A stretch of DNA of 16,638 nucleotides from Treponema sp. (GTDB lineage: Bacteria > Spirochaetota > Spirochaetia > Treponematales > Breznakiellaceae). Where the stretch lies: the NCBI GenBank assembly GCA_031264395.1, contig JAISEB010000301.1:1-16638 (forward strand), written 5' to 3'. Within the stretch, counting starts at the first letter, position 1; every line of letters starts with the position of its first letter. Shown here in pieces: positions 1-7,564 of the stretch. The position numbers were made by a program, and so were the translations under genes. The notes under the pieces were generated by a model. It was not told the DNA's origin and did not search any database. It saw only the letters and a list, made by a program, of their open reading frames with translations.

Positions 1-992
1 GGGCGGGGATCAGCTCGCCCAACGCGGAACTGGAACAGCGGATCAGGATGGTGCGCGCCAGCGCGGGCCGTCAGCTTACGGACCAGGAATTTCAGGAGGG
101 CATTGAGCGGCAGTACGGCCTGAGCTATGCCGCGTTCCAGACCTACCTGCATGAGGACATAATCAGGCAGAAGTATATAGAACAATACATCATCCAGGAG
201 GCGGACAAGGCCAAAGCCGGGGAGTCCGTAACCGAAGCCGCCATCAACGCCGAGATTCAGAATTTTAAGGATGAAATGGCCGCCCAGGCGGGCCGGGCTC
301 CCACGGACGAGGAATTTAACGACTACATCAGACGGCAGGGCATGGATCTTGCCACCCTCAGGGGACAGGTCCGGCGGCAACTGACCGCGCAGCATTACCT
401 TATCTCCCTGTCCGGGGGGCCGCCTTCGGAGGATGAGATTCAGACCCTGTATAACCGCAACAAGGTCTCCTTTGTGCGCCCCGACACGATTTCCTTCGAC
501 TACATACGGATTCCCTTTGGGACAGGCGCCGCCGCCAGAACTGCGGCCCGGACCAGGGCGGATGAGCTGGCCCGGAAAATCGGCTCCAGTTCTTCAGCCT
601 TTAATGAAGAATCTGCCCTCGCGGAGGCTGCGGGAAACTCCGGCCCGGCCCGGTACATCCAGTTGAGCGCGGAAGACCCCCGGATTCAACAGGTCTTTGG
701 CCTGGATTTCATTGACAAGGCCCTGCCCCTGGGGGAAAACGCCGTTTCCGGGGTAATCGAAGGCCCCCAGGGTTTCTTTATCATCAAGGTAACGAGGAAG
801 TACCCCCAGGCAAACCTTGGGCTGGATGACGTGTACCGCTGGGGCAGCCCCTCCACGGTCCGGGACATGATTAGCGCCCAACTGATGCAGCGGGCCTTTG
901 CCAACGGCACCTCGGTGGTAACCGAAACCCTGGCGGAGGAACTTCGCAAGGAAGGCTCCGTGGAGATTCACGAAGAATTTCTCCTCTGGTAG
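1..992 (+). CDS. SurA-like periplasmic peptidyl-prolyl isomerase/chaperone (5' truncated)
   Basis: The reading frame is open from base 3, so the gene begins upstream of the window; the ATG at 48 lies inside the protein and is unlikely to be the true start. The visible part has a helical SurA_N-like region (tandem TDQEF / TDEEF segments, many Gln, Glu and Arg). A C-terminal stretch follows with the pattern of a divergent parvulin (PPIC_2-type) domain: DYIRIPFG, an Ala/Arg-rich helix, then a strand reading GPQGFFIIKV. Family members act in the periplasm on unfolded outer-membrane proteins. Any signal peptide would lie outside the window. The stop is 3 nt before nusB, so the two are probably co-transcribed. 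The family call is from sequence pattern only; isomerase activity cannot be judged because parvulin active-site residues are not clearly conserved. Confidence 0.75.
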   Translation, partial: AGISSPNAELEQRIRMVRASAGRQLTDQEFQEGIERQYGLSYAAFQTYLHEDIIRQKYIEQYIIQEADKAKAGESVTEAAINAEIQNFKDEMAAQAGRAPTDEEFNDYIRRQGMDLATLRGQVRRQLTAQHYLISLSGGPPSEDEIQTLYNRNKVSFVRPDTISFDYIRIPFGTGAAARTAARTRADELARKIGSSSSAFNEESALAEAAGNSGPARYIQLSAEDPRIQQVFGLDFIDKALPLGENAVSGVIEGPQGFFIIKVTRKYPQANLGLDDVYRWGSPSTVRDMISAQLMQRAFANGTSVVTETLAEELRKEGSVEIHEEFLLW

Positions 993-995
993 CGT

Positions 996-1460
996 ATGGC
1001 GTCCCGTAGAAAAGGCCGGATTCTGGCTTTTCAAGTCCTGTATTCCTATGAAGCGGCGCCCGCTGCCGCCCTGGAGGAGCTGCTCAGTTTTTCCTGGCTG
1101 GAAGCGGACAAGCAGGCGGCGCTGGACGAAGGCACGGCGATGTTCTCCCGGCTGCTCATTCAGGGGACCATCGAAAACCTCCCCGCGGTGGACGATATGA
1201 TCCGCTCCCACCTGAAGAACTGGGACTTTTCCCGGCTCAACCGGGTTGACCTGGCCCTGCTCCGCATGAGCGCCTACACCCTCATGTATCAGCATGATAT
1301 GGCCCCCTCCATCGTGATTGACGAGGCCATAGGCATTTCCCGGGAGTACGGCACCGGCGATTCTTATCGCTTTATCAACGGCGTTTTGGACAGCATCAAC
1401 CGGGCCCTGCGGGGGCCCCAAACCTCCCAGGAGCCGGAAATCCCACAGGAAACGCCATGA
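996..1460 (+). CDS. nusB: Transcription antitermination factor NusB
   Basis: The 154-residue protein has the length and landmarks of NusB. These are an Arg-rich start followed by ILAFQVLYSYE, a central LKNWDFSRLNRVDLALLRM, IVIDEAIGISREYG, and the C-terminal RFINGVLDSINRAL. NusB is an all-helical cytoplasmic protein that binds boxA RNA together with ribosomal protein S10 (NusE) and supports antitermination on rRNA operons. The start is the ATG 3 nt after the upstream stop; no strong Shine-Dalgarno sequence precedes it, which suggests translational coupling. Its last four bases form an ATGA overlap with the next gene. Confidence 0.95.
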   Translation: MASRRKGRILAFQVLYSYEAAPAAALEELLSFSWLEADKQAALDEGTAMFSRLLIQGTIENLPAVDDMIRSHLKNWDFSRLNRVDLALLRMSAYTLMYQHDMAPSIVIDEAIGISREYGTGDSYRFINGVLDSINRALRGPQTSQEPEIPQETP

Positions 1461-3151
1461 AGGAAGTCCCGGCTGACCAAAAACTACGTTTTGTGTGTTA
1501 TCTGGGGCTGGCTCTTTCACTGGCGCTGTTGGGCGCCTCCCTTTTCTTTGCCCACTACACGGGGTGGAACGACAACTCCGCCCAGGGGAATTTTATCCGG
1601 GAACTGCGGACCTTTGACGCTATCATTCTGGAGGCGCCGGAAACCGCTCCGTCCCGCCTCAACGCCCTGTTGGACCGGCTGGAGAAGCGGGCCATAGGGG
1701 TGGAAAGCCTCCTTTCCACCCTGAAACGCCGCCGGAATCTGGCGCTAAGGTCCGGCCCTAACCAGGCGCTGTTCCAGGGCGCCTACCGTGAAGCGGCGGA
1801 AAACGCCGCCGGCGCTTATCCCTTTTCGGAGCCCCTCGCCGTCCTTGCCGCGGACGCCCTGCTGCTGGAATATCCCGGTCAGTTTCCCCCGGAGGTTCAG
1901 GCCAGGCTGAGACGCTATGCCGGGCTCCTCATGGAAACCCGGTCCCTCTCCCTGGCCCTGCATATCAGCGTATTGCTGGGGGATTTCTCCGATCCCGCCG
2001 CCGCCGCCGCCCTGCCTCTGGGGGCGGAGCTGTTGTCCGCCGCCTTTTCCTCCCTGGAGGGCTCCGAACGGGAGGACTTTCTGGTAAACGCGGCGCTCCG
2101 CAGCCTCCTCGCCGCGGATCCTGCCGCCGCCAACTCCCTGCTGGTCACCCTGCTGGGCTCCGAAACTGTTTCCGGGCGGGCCCTGCGCTTTGGGGCGGAG
2201 TATTTTTACGACACTAACCCCCAGCGGGCGGCGGGGCTCTTTTCCCGGTTTTCCGACTCCCCCTCTCTGGGCCGCATGGCGGACTCGCTCTGGCTGGCGG
2301 GCTTTAGGGATGGCGCGGCGAATATATGGATCGCCCTGGCCGCCCTCCAGTCCGGGAATCCGCCTGCCGCCGTCCCGCCGGTTGCGGACCCCCAGATCCT
2401 GGACCTCCAGGTTCGCAGCCTCTACAATTTGGCTTCGGCGGCCACGGAGGAGCGGCAGAAACTGCTCTACTACGGGGAACTCTTTTCCCGTGCGCCGGGC
2501 CATGTCTACGGGGTGATCGGGTACAGCCGCCTCCTCGACCCGGCGCGGGCGGAGGCGGTCCTTGCCGGACAGGGCGCCCCGGATGCCGGGCTGCCCGCTT
2601 TGCTGGACCTGGAACTGCTCCGCCGCCGGCTGGACGGCTGGGAAATCCGGCGGACCGTGGCGGAAACCTGGCTGCTCTTGGGCCGTCACCCCCAGGAGCA
2701 GGAGCTATACCGCTGGGGCGCCTGGTACTTTGATCGCCAGCGGCAGTTTTCGGAAACCGCCCTGCTGCTCCGCCAGGCCCGGATGAACGGAGTCGCCGGC
2801 CCGGAGCTTGTCCTTTACGACATTTTCCGGCTTATCCGGGAGGGACAGCTTACGGAAGCGGAAACCCTCCTTGAGGAACGCTCCCAAAACAGCTCGGCCT
2901 GGCAAATCCAGGCAAACCTGGGCCTGATCCAGGAAAGCCGGCGGTCCCTTTCCGCTGCCCTGGACCATTATGAACGCGCCGCCGCCCGGGCGGACAATCC
3001 CCTGGAAGAAGCCAGGGTCCGCCTCCGCATGGCCCGGTGTCTCCGTATGCTTGGCCGGGCCCAGGAAAGCCGCTCCGTCCTGGAAAAGGCCCTGGAACTG
3101 GACGGCGGCAACCTCAACGCCCGGCTGGAGCTGCTGCGCCTGGACCCCTGA
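1457..3151 (+). CDS. Membrane-anchored TPR-repeat protein
   Basis: This 564-residue protein overlaps the nusB stop by ATGA, so it is translationally coupled. Residues about 11-32 form one hydrophobic segment (RFVCYLGLALSLALLGASLF) after a charged start, giving a signal anchor; the rest would then be extracytoplasmic. The body is Ala/Leu/Arg-rich helical sequence. TPR-like units are clearest near the end, about residues 480-560, where LDHYERAAARA and a following SRSVLEKALELDGGN unit show the TPR spacing. TPR arrays mediate protein-protein contacts, and the SurA-like neighbour suggests a role in the cell envelope, but no specific function is recognisable. Long antisense frames over this gene are codon-bias shadows. 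Confidence 0.8.
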   Translation: MKEVPADQKLRFVCYLGLALSLALLGASLFFAHYTGWNDNSAQGNFIRELRTFDAIILEAPETAPSRLNALLDRLEKRAIGVESLLSTLKRRRNLALRSGPNQALFQGAYREAAENAAGAYPFSEPLAVLAADALLLEYPGQFPPEVQARLRRYAGLLMETRSLSLALHISVLLGDFSDPAAAAALPLGAELLSAAFSSLEGSEREDFLVNAALRSLLAADPAAANSLLVTLLGSETVSGRALRFGAEYFYDTNPQRAAGLFSRFSDSPSLGRMADSLWLAGFRDGAANIWIALAALQSGNPPAAVPPVADPQILDLQVRSLYNLASAATEERQKLLYYGELFSRAPGHVYGVIGYSRLLDPARAEAVLAGQGAPDAGLPALLDLELLRRRLDGWEIRRTVAETWLLLGRHPQEQELYRWGAWYFDRQRQFSETALLLRQARMNGVAGPELVLYDIFRLIREGQLTEAETLLEERSQNSSAWQIQANLGLIQESRRSLSAALDHYERAAARADNPLEEARVRLRMARCLRMLGRAQESRSVLEKALELDGGNLNARLELLRLDP

Positions 3152-3159
3152 ACGGGCTG

Positions 3160-3175
3160 CCGGGAACGTTCCCGG
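3160..3175. repeat. Perfect 16-bp palindrome after the TPR gene
   Basis: CCGGGAACGTTCCCGG reads identically on both strands and lies 9 bases after the stop of the TPR gene. As RNA it folds as a 6-bp stem with an ACGT loop. It could be the stem of an inefficient terminator (a short T run follows at 3182-3185) or a binding site for a dimeric protein. A second small hairpin (GAGAAA 3187-3192 with TTTCTC 3195-3200) lies just downstream. Which role applies cannot be told from the sequence. Confidence 0.5.
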
Positions 3176-3219
3176 ACCGGGTTTTGGAGAAATGTTTCTC
3201 TCCGGGGGGCAATTTTTGG

Positions 3220-3248
3220 TTGACACTGAAAAAAAACCGGGATACTAT
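3220..3248 (+). promoter_or_regulatory. Sigma70-type promoter of URO-D copy 1
   Basis: A perfect -35 box TTGACA (3220-3225) is separated by exactly 17 nt from a -10 box TACTAT (3243-3248). The spacer contains an A-run then CCGGGA. The same promoter with one base difference stands in front of the second copy at 4467-4495. Transcription would start near 3255, leaving a leader of about 60 nt before the ATG at 3317. Confidence 0.85.
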
Positions 3249-3297
3249 TAAAATCATCATAAAGAGCAGCCGTGATAGTTAATGCGGCGCCCAATTT

Positions 3298-3304
3298 AAG
3301 GAGG
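3298..3304 (+). promoter_or_regulatory. Ribosome binding site fixing the start of URO-D copy 1
   Basis: AAGGAGG lies 12 nt upstream of the ATG at 3317. It falls inside the longer open frame that begins at 3272, so it argues for the 3317 start. The identical motif and spacing occur before copy 2 (4546-4552, ATG 4565). Confidence 0.85.
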
Positions 3305-3316
3305 ATAAGAGACGAT

Positions 3317-4384
3317 ATGGCTACATTGACACCGAAAGAAAATTACATGCGAATCGGTTATGGCGAGATGCCCGAATGGGTGGCGAGCTGGAACATGGGT
3401 ATGCCCATGCCCGGCGCCGTGGCGAACATGGTTATGCCCTCAATCATGGGCGGCTTTGGACCTGGCCCCGCGCCGGAGCCCGGAGCGGCGGGAGCCCCGC
3501 CTGCCCCGCCCAGGGAATGGGTGGACGCGTGGGGCGTTCCCTACGTTGCCAACGAGGAAACCGGTTTTGCCGGATTGCCCAAACCAGGGGCATTTATTCT
3601 AAAGGATATTAAGGACTGGGAAAAGGTTATTAAGGCCCCCAAGTATCCTGACGAGTTCTTTACAGCCGACTGGGAAGCCATGGCAAAGAAGGATACGGCA
3701 AACATCGACCGGAGCCAGACCGCCGTTCTCGCCATGGGCGGGTTTATGCCCTTCCAGCAGGTCATCGCTTTTATGGGCTTTACCGAAGGACTCTGCGCTC
3801 TCGTCGAAGAGCCCGAAGCGGTAAAGGATATGCTCAACTACATAACCGACTACTATATACCGCTCAATGAACGGATCATTGAGTATTACAAACCGGATAT
3901 TGTGTACCTGCTCGACGACACCGCGGCGAAGGACTATCCCTTCTTCTCCCTGGAGATTTACCAGGACATTTTCAAGCCCATTTACAAGCGCCTCACCAAA
4001 ATGGCCTTTGACCGGGGCATCCCGCTCCAGTTCCACAATTGCGGCCGTTGCGAAGATTTTGTGCCCGACATGATTGATTTTGGCGTGCATTTCTGGGATC
4101 CCGCCCAGACCAAAAACGACCTGGTGGGCATCAAAGAAAAGTACGGCAAAAACTTCGGCATCGTCGGCGGCTTTGACTTTGTTCCCCCCGCCGACCGTGC
4201 GGCCACCGAAGACGAAGTGCGTGGATATGTGCGCGGCATCCTTGACAAGTACGCCCCCGGCGGCGGCTACCATTTCTGCGGCGGCGTCCTGGGCAGGGCC
4301 TCCAAAGCGGACGAAACCATGCAGATGAACGGCTGGGTCCAGGACGAAGTGGCAAAATATGGCGCCACGTTCTTCAAAAAGTAA
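3317..4384 (+). CDS. URO-D/MtaA-family methyltransferase-like protein, copy 1
   Basis: The protein has 355 residues from the ATG at 3317, chosen for its AAGGAGG site and conservation with copy 2. It resembles the uroporphyrinogen decarboxylase-fold family that includes corrinoid-dependent methyltransferases such as MtaA and CmuA. Visible landmarks are FHNCGRCEDFVPDMIDFGV (H240, C242, C245), GIVGGFDFVPP and GGGYHFCGGVLG (C321). In MtaA-type enzymes a His-x-Cys pair plus a distant Cys bind zinc for thiol activation; H240, C242 and C321 fit that arrangement. The RQAGRY-like arginine motif of true HemE is absent, so haem synthesis is unlikely. A Met/Pro/Gly-rich segment occupies residues 28-65. 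The gene has its own promoter and terminator. No corrinoid protein gene is nearby, so the substrate is unknown. Confidence 0.8.
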   Translation: MATLTPKENYMRIGYGEMPEWVASWNMGMPMPGAVANMVMPSIMGGFGPGPAPEPGAAGAPPAPPREWVDAWGVPYVANEETGFAGLPKPGAFILKDIKDWEKVIKAPKYPDEFFTADWEAMAKKDTANIDRSQTAVLAMGGFMPFQQVIAFMGFTEGLCALVEEPEAVKDMLNYITDYYIPLNERIIEYYKPDIVYLLDDTAAKDYPFFSLEIYQDIFKPIYKRLTKMAFDRGIPLQFHNCGRCEDFVPDMIDFGVHFWDPAQTKNDLVGIKEKYGKNFGIVGGFDFVPPADRAATEDEVRGYVRGILDKYAPGGGYHFCGGVLGRASKADETMQMNGWVQDEVAKYGATFFKK

Positions 4385-4413
4385 CGTCGATCTGCTAAAG
4401 CCTTAAATCCGAG

Positions 4414-4452
4414 CCGCCTGAGTTCCTTTTGGGGATCAGGCGGTTTTGTTTT
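4414..4452 (+). terminator. Rho-independent terminator of URO-D copy 1
   Basis: CCGCCTGA (4414-4421) pairs perfectly with TCAGGCGG (4436-4443) across a 14-nt loop, followed immediately by TTTTGTTTT. It lies 30 nt after the stop codon and 15 nt before the -35 box of the next unit, so the two units are insulated from each other. Confidence 0.9.
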
Positions 4453-4466
4453 GGAATTATTTTTTG

Positions 4467-4495
4467 TTGACACTGAAAAAAAACCGGGGTACTAT
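4467..4495 (+). promoter_or_regulatory. Sigma70-type promoter of URO-D copy 2
   Basis: TTGACA (4467-4472), a 17-nt spacer and TACTAT (4490-4495) repeat the promoter of copy 1 with a single A-to-G change just before the -10 box. The leader that follows has diverged more than the promoter. Confidence 0.85.
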
Positions 4496-4564
4496 TAAAA
4501 TTGCGTTATAGAATCGGCAGCGTTACTGTATGTGGCGCTCAAATTAAGGAGGATAAGAAACGAA

Positions 4565-5632
4565 ATGGCTACATTGACACCGAAAGAAAATTACATGCGG
4601 ATCGGCTATGGGGAAATGCCCGAATGGGTGGCGAGCTGGAACATGGGTATGCCCATGCCCGGCGGAGTATCGGCCATGGTTATGCCTTCAATCATGGGCG
4701 GCTTTGGACCTGGCCCGGCTCCGGAACCCGGAGCGGAGGGCGCCCCGCCTGCCCCGCCCAGGGAATGGGTGGACCAGTGGGGCGTTCCCTACGTTGCCAA
4801 CGAGGAGACCGGTTTTGCCGGACTGCCCAAACCAGGGGCATTTATTCTAAAGGACATCAAGGACTGGGAAAAGGTCGTTAAGGCCCCCAAGTATCCTGAC
4901 GAATTCTTTACCGCCGACTGGGAAGCCATGGCAAAGAAGGATACGGCAAACATCGACCGGAGCCAGACGGTTGTTCTTGGCATGGGCGGTTTTGGGCCTT
5001 TCCAGCAGCTTGTCGCTTTTATGGGCTTTACCGAAGGTCTCTGCGCTCTGATAGAGGAGCCCGAAGCGGTAAAGGATATGTTCAACTACATTACCGATTA
5101 CTATATACCGATCAATGAGCGTATCATTGAGTATTACAAGCCGGATATTGTGTACCTGCTCGACGACAGCGCCGCGAAGGACAATCCTTTCTTCTCCGTG
5201 GAGATTTACCAGGATATTTTCAAGCCCATCTACAAGCGCCTCACCAAGACGGCATTTGATCGGGGCATCCCGCTTCAGTTCCACAACTGCGGGCGCTGTG
5301 AAGACTTTGTTCCCGACATGATTGATTTTGGCGTTCGTTACTGGGATCCCGCCCAAACCAAAAACGACCTTGTCGGCATCAAGGAAAAATACGGCAAACA
5401 GTTCGGCATTGTCGGCGGCTTTGACTTTGTTCCCCCCGCCGACCGCGCAGCCACCGAGGAAGAGGTGCGTGAATATGTGCGCGGCATTCTTGACAAGTAC
5501 GCCCCCGGCGGCGGCTACCATTTCGCCGGCGGCGTTCTGGGCAGGGCCTCCAAAGCGGACGAAACCATGCGGATGAACGGCTGGGTCCAGGACGAGGTCG
5601 CCAAGTACGGCGCCACGATCCTTAAAAAGTAG
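4565..5632 (+). CDS. URO-D/MtaA-family methyltransferase-like protein, copy 2
   Basis: This 355-residue protein aligns with copy 1 without gaps and differs at 27 positions by my count (about 92% identity). Start ATG 4565 is preceded by AAGGAGG at 12 nt; the longer frame from the GTG at 4532 runs through that site and is rejected. H240, C242 and C245 (FHNCGRCEDF) are kept, but the third candidate zinc ligand is lost: residue 321 is Ala (YHFAGG instead of YHFCGG). Other changes cluster at residues 34-37 and 136-150. The protein may therefore have altered metal binding or activity, or a different substrate. It has its own promoter and terminator. The substrate is unknown, and HemE activity is unlikely for the same reason as for copy 1. 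Confidence 0.8.
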   Translation: MATLTPKENYMRIGYGEMPEWVASWNMGMPMPGGVSAMVMPSIMGGFGPGPAPEPGAEGAPPAPPREWVDQWGVPYVANEETGFAGLPKPGAFILKDIKDWEKVVKAPKYPDEFFTADWEAMAKKDTANIDRSQTVVLGMGGFGPFQQLVAFMGFTEGLCALIEEPEAVKDMFNYITDYYIPINERIIEYYKPDIVYLLDDSAAKDNPFFSVEIYQDIFKPIYKRLTKTAFDRGIPLQFHNCGRCEDFVPDMIDFGVRYWDPAQTKNDLVGIKEKYGKQFGIVGGFDFVPPADRAATEEEVREYVRGILDKYAPGGGYHFAGGVLGRASKADETMRMNGWVQDEVAKYGATILKK

Positions 5633-5661
5633 CGTCTATCCAGCAAAGCCTTAAATCCGGG

Positions 5662-5700
5662 CCGCCTGGGTTCCTTTAGGGGATTCAGGCGGTTTTGTTT
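5662..5700 (+). terminator. Rho-independent terminator of URO-D copy 2
   Basis: CCGCCTG (5662-5668) pairs with CAGGCGG (5686-5692), followed by TTTTGTTT. It matches the terminator of copy 1 at a 1248-bp offset, and an 8-base G run follows. No matching terminator in the opposite direction was found for the minus-strand operon that ends at 5844. Confidence 0.88.
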
Positions 5701-5843
5701 GGGGGGGGAGGTGACGAAACCTGCGCAGAGGTGATAGTAATGGCTTAGGGAGAGGCGTTGACGCTGGCGGGGATGGGTTAGGGGAGTCTCGCCATCCGTT
5801 CTTAACTCTTTTGCCTGCTTCTTCCCTTATCTGCTAATAGAGG
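5701..5843. other. Intergenic junction between URO-D unit and defence operon
   Basis: This stretch starts with an 8-G run and is GC-rich. It shows no convincing gene, tRNA, direct repeat or minus-strand terminator. It is the boundary where composition drops sharply to the AT-rich reverse transcriptase. Because it lies directly 3' of a defence-class reverse transcriptase it could hide a short non-coding RNA, but I see no clear structure to support that. Confidence 0.4.
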
Positions 5844-7517
5844 TTAAACTTCCACGGTATCGCGAATTTCCTTATAGAAACTAATACCATTATCAAACAA
5901 TAAATCAAAAAAATCATCTGGTGGTGGAGAGGGAATGAGATTGGTCCTCAATAATTTATGCAATCGTATCTCATGCAATATCAGCCAACGCGAACCTGAA
6001 AATATTTCTCCTTTCAAGCTATCCGATAATTCTTTTAATGCACTCGGTATTTTTTTTAATTCTGTTGGCTTTCCCTTTATACTCTTTTTCCTGTTTTTCC
6101 ATAAATCCAGAGCAATAATTATGGCAAAATCGTTTTGACTTTTTAATATTAATATAAAATTTTTTGCATATAGATTTAATTTTAGTTCTTTTACCATTTG
6201 AATAAATGTTAGAGTTTCTTGTTGCAAGTCAGTATTAAGACTATTGGACAACTCATCATTTATTGTTTTTTCAACATCATTTCTATTCCAATAAGATGCA
6301 AACCTTATTAAATACACTATAACGAATCTTGCATTTTTGGGCTCGATAAGCATGATATTAATCAATAAAGGTAAAATAAATTGAAAATCTTCTTTTATGG
6401 GCTCTTTTTCTCTTATATATTTTAACGCATATTTATATGCTCCTTTTTCTCCACCAAAATATAATTGCGATGCAACATTTAAGACCTCGAATACTCCGCC
6501 TTCTTCAAAGGCTATTTTTAATTTCTCCTTGATATCAGAAATAATTTCAAATGGAAATCTTTCAATTGCAGTTTTTGTGATGTTCAGATTAAGATTATAT
6601 TCGTTTAAAATATTTTCTATTGCCGGCAAGCTCCCTTGGGCTTGAAATTCCGTTCGAAAATAAAATTTATAATCATCAACATATCTCCTGAAACAAAATC
6701 CTTTTTCGCGTAGTTTTTTATCAAGAGCACATAAAATAATTTCTGATATTATTCGCGATGTAAATGGACCTGTTAAAATACCATTTGTTTCGTTGTTTTT
6801 CTGATTTCGTATAGCGGCATCCAGATTATCAGCTATTTCATAAGCATTTTTCAATGTTTTCGGGTTTTTTGTTCTAAAATACTGTTTTGCTTCATTCTTT
6901 CCACAAATCGCCCAACTTATAGAGTGAGTATAAATTGAATTATAACAATTCGCAATATCCACTTTTAATCGATATTTATAACCCAGCGATGCTTTTATAC
7001 AATTTTTAACACCATCAACAAAAGCACTTTTTGAATGATTGCTTTCTCTTATGCTCTCGCTGTTTATCATTTCTAAAGGAATATCGTTATAAATATGTAT
7101 ATATGTAATTGGAGATAAAGAATTAATACTTTCGCAATATTTTTGTATTTCATTCCAGTGTTTCTGCATAAGATTGCATAAATATAAAAAACTTTTCGGA
7201 TTTGGCAACGAAAGAACTCGTCGGGATATATCATTCTTATATATCGATAAGGTTGTTGGGCCAGTACTGTTTTTTTTAATTCCTTTTTCGTTATCCTTAA
7301 TATATTTTACAAGCACATCTAGATATTCAGTCATTCTTTTTGCGCCAAAACAAGTCGGGACTTGTTCTGCGAAATAACCGAAATTAATCAATTGTAATAT
7401 AAGGTTATTAATGTTAAGAGGTTGCATTGTATCTGCTAGTAAAGACATAACGAAACTTGACTCCTTTGTTGTAAGAATAAATTCTTTCCATGATCGGCTT
7501 GGGTTTTTGAAGTTCAT
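5844..7517 (-). CDS. Defence-class (UG/Abi-type) reverse transcriptase
   Basis: The 557-residue protein contains a reverse transcriptase core. Motif A is KVDIANCYNSIYTHSISWA (catalytic D187), motif B is GILTGPFTSRIISEI (about 246-260), motif C is RRYVDDYKFYF (YVDD at 279-282), and motif D-like LNLNITKTAIERFPFE follows (about 309-324). There is no maturase, Cas1 or endonuclease domain. Instead about 230 C-terminal residues form a helical, HEAT-like region, as in abortive-infection and 'unknown group' reverse transcriptases (AbiK, AbiA, Abi-P2, DRT families). I cannot assign the exact group. Such enzymes make DNA, in some cases untemplated or from a dedicated RNA, and give phage resistance. The ATG at 7517 has a stop five codons upstream and no clear Shine-Dalgarno; M24 (7448) has AAGGAG at 12 nt and is an alternative start. 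The gene is strongly AT-rich and last in the operon, 47 nt after the HEPN gene. Confidence 0.85.
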   Translation of the reverse strand: MNFKNPSRSWKEFILTTKESSFVMSLLADTMQPLNINNLILQLINFGYFAEQVPTCFGAKRMTEYLDVLVKYIKDNEKGIKKNSTGPTTLSIYKNDISRRVLSLPNPKSFLYLCNLMQKHWNEIQKYCESINSLSPITYIHIYNDIPLEMINSESIRESNHSKSAFVDGVKNCIKASLGYKYRLKVDIANCYNSIYTHSISWAICGKNEAKQYFRTKNPKTLKNAYEIADNLDAAIRNQKNNETNGILTGPFTSRIISEIILCALDKKLREKGFCFRRYVDDYKFYFRTEFQAQGSLPAIENILNEYNLNLNITKTAIERFPFEIISDIKEKLKIAFEEGGVFEVLNVASQLYFGGEKGAYKYALKYIREKEPIKEDFQFILPLLINIMLIEPKNARFVIVYLIRFASYWNRNDVEKTINDELSNSLNTDLQQETLTFIQMVKELKLNLYAKNFILILKSQNDFAIIIALDLWKNRKKSIKGKPTELKKIPSALKELSDSLKGEIFSGSRWLILHEIRLHKLLRTNLIPSPPPDDFFDLLFDNGISFYKEIRDTVEV

Positions 7518-7564
7518 GCTTTTTGTTTTTTATTTTTTACATCAAAATCCTCATTGAGTCCGTT

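Larger units (their letters stand above)
3220..5700 (+). repeat. Tandem duplication of a complete transcription unit (period about 1248 bp)
   Basis: Promoter, leader, ribosome binding site, gene and terminator all recur. The -35 boxes are 1247 bp apart, the start codons 1248 bp and the terminator stems 1248 bp. The single-base offset reflects one small indel in the leader. Many third-position differences are present, so the duplication is not brand new, yet the promoters remain almost identical. Confidence 0.9.

Noticed and set aside
594..1520. Long antisense frame of 308 codons over the SurA-like and nusB genes
   Set aside because: It is a codon-bias shadow of two well-supported genes; the translation is rich in Gly, Pro and Arg with no domain.
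1745..2689. Long antisense frame of 314 codons over the TPR gene
   Set aside because: It has low-complexity Gly/Arg/Gln translation and lies opposite a clear gene.
3317..5632. Authentic HemE (uroporphyrinogen decarboxylase) genes
   Set aside because: The proteins share the URO-D fold pattern but lack the HemE arginine signature near the N-terminus and carry the His-x-Cys of methyltransferase-type members.
5844..7517. Group II intron or retron reverse transcriptase
   Set aside because: There is no maturase or HNH domain, no intron ends and no visible msr-msd structure next to the gene; the C-terminal helical region fits Abi/UG enzymes better.
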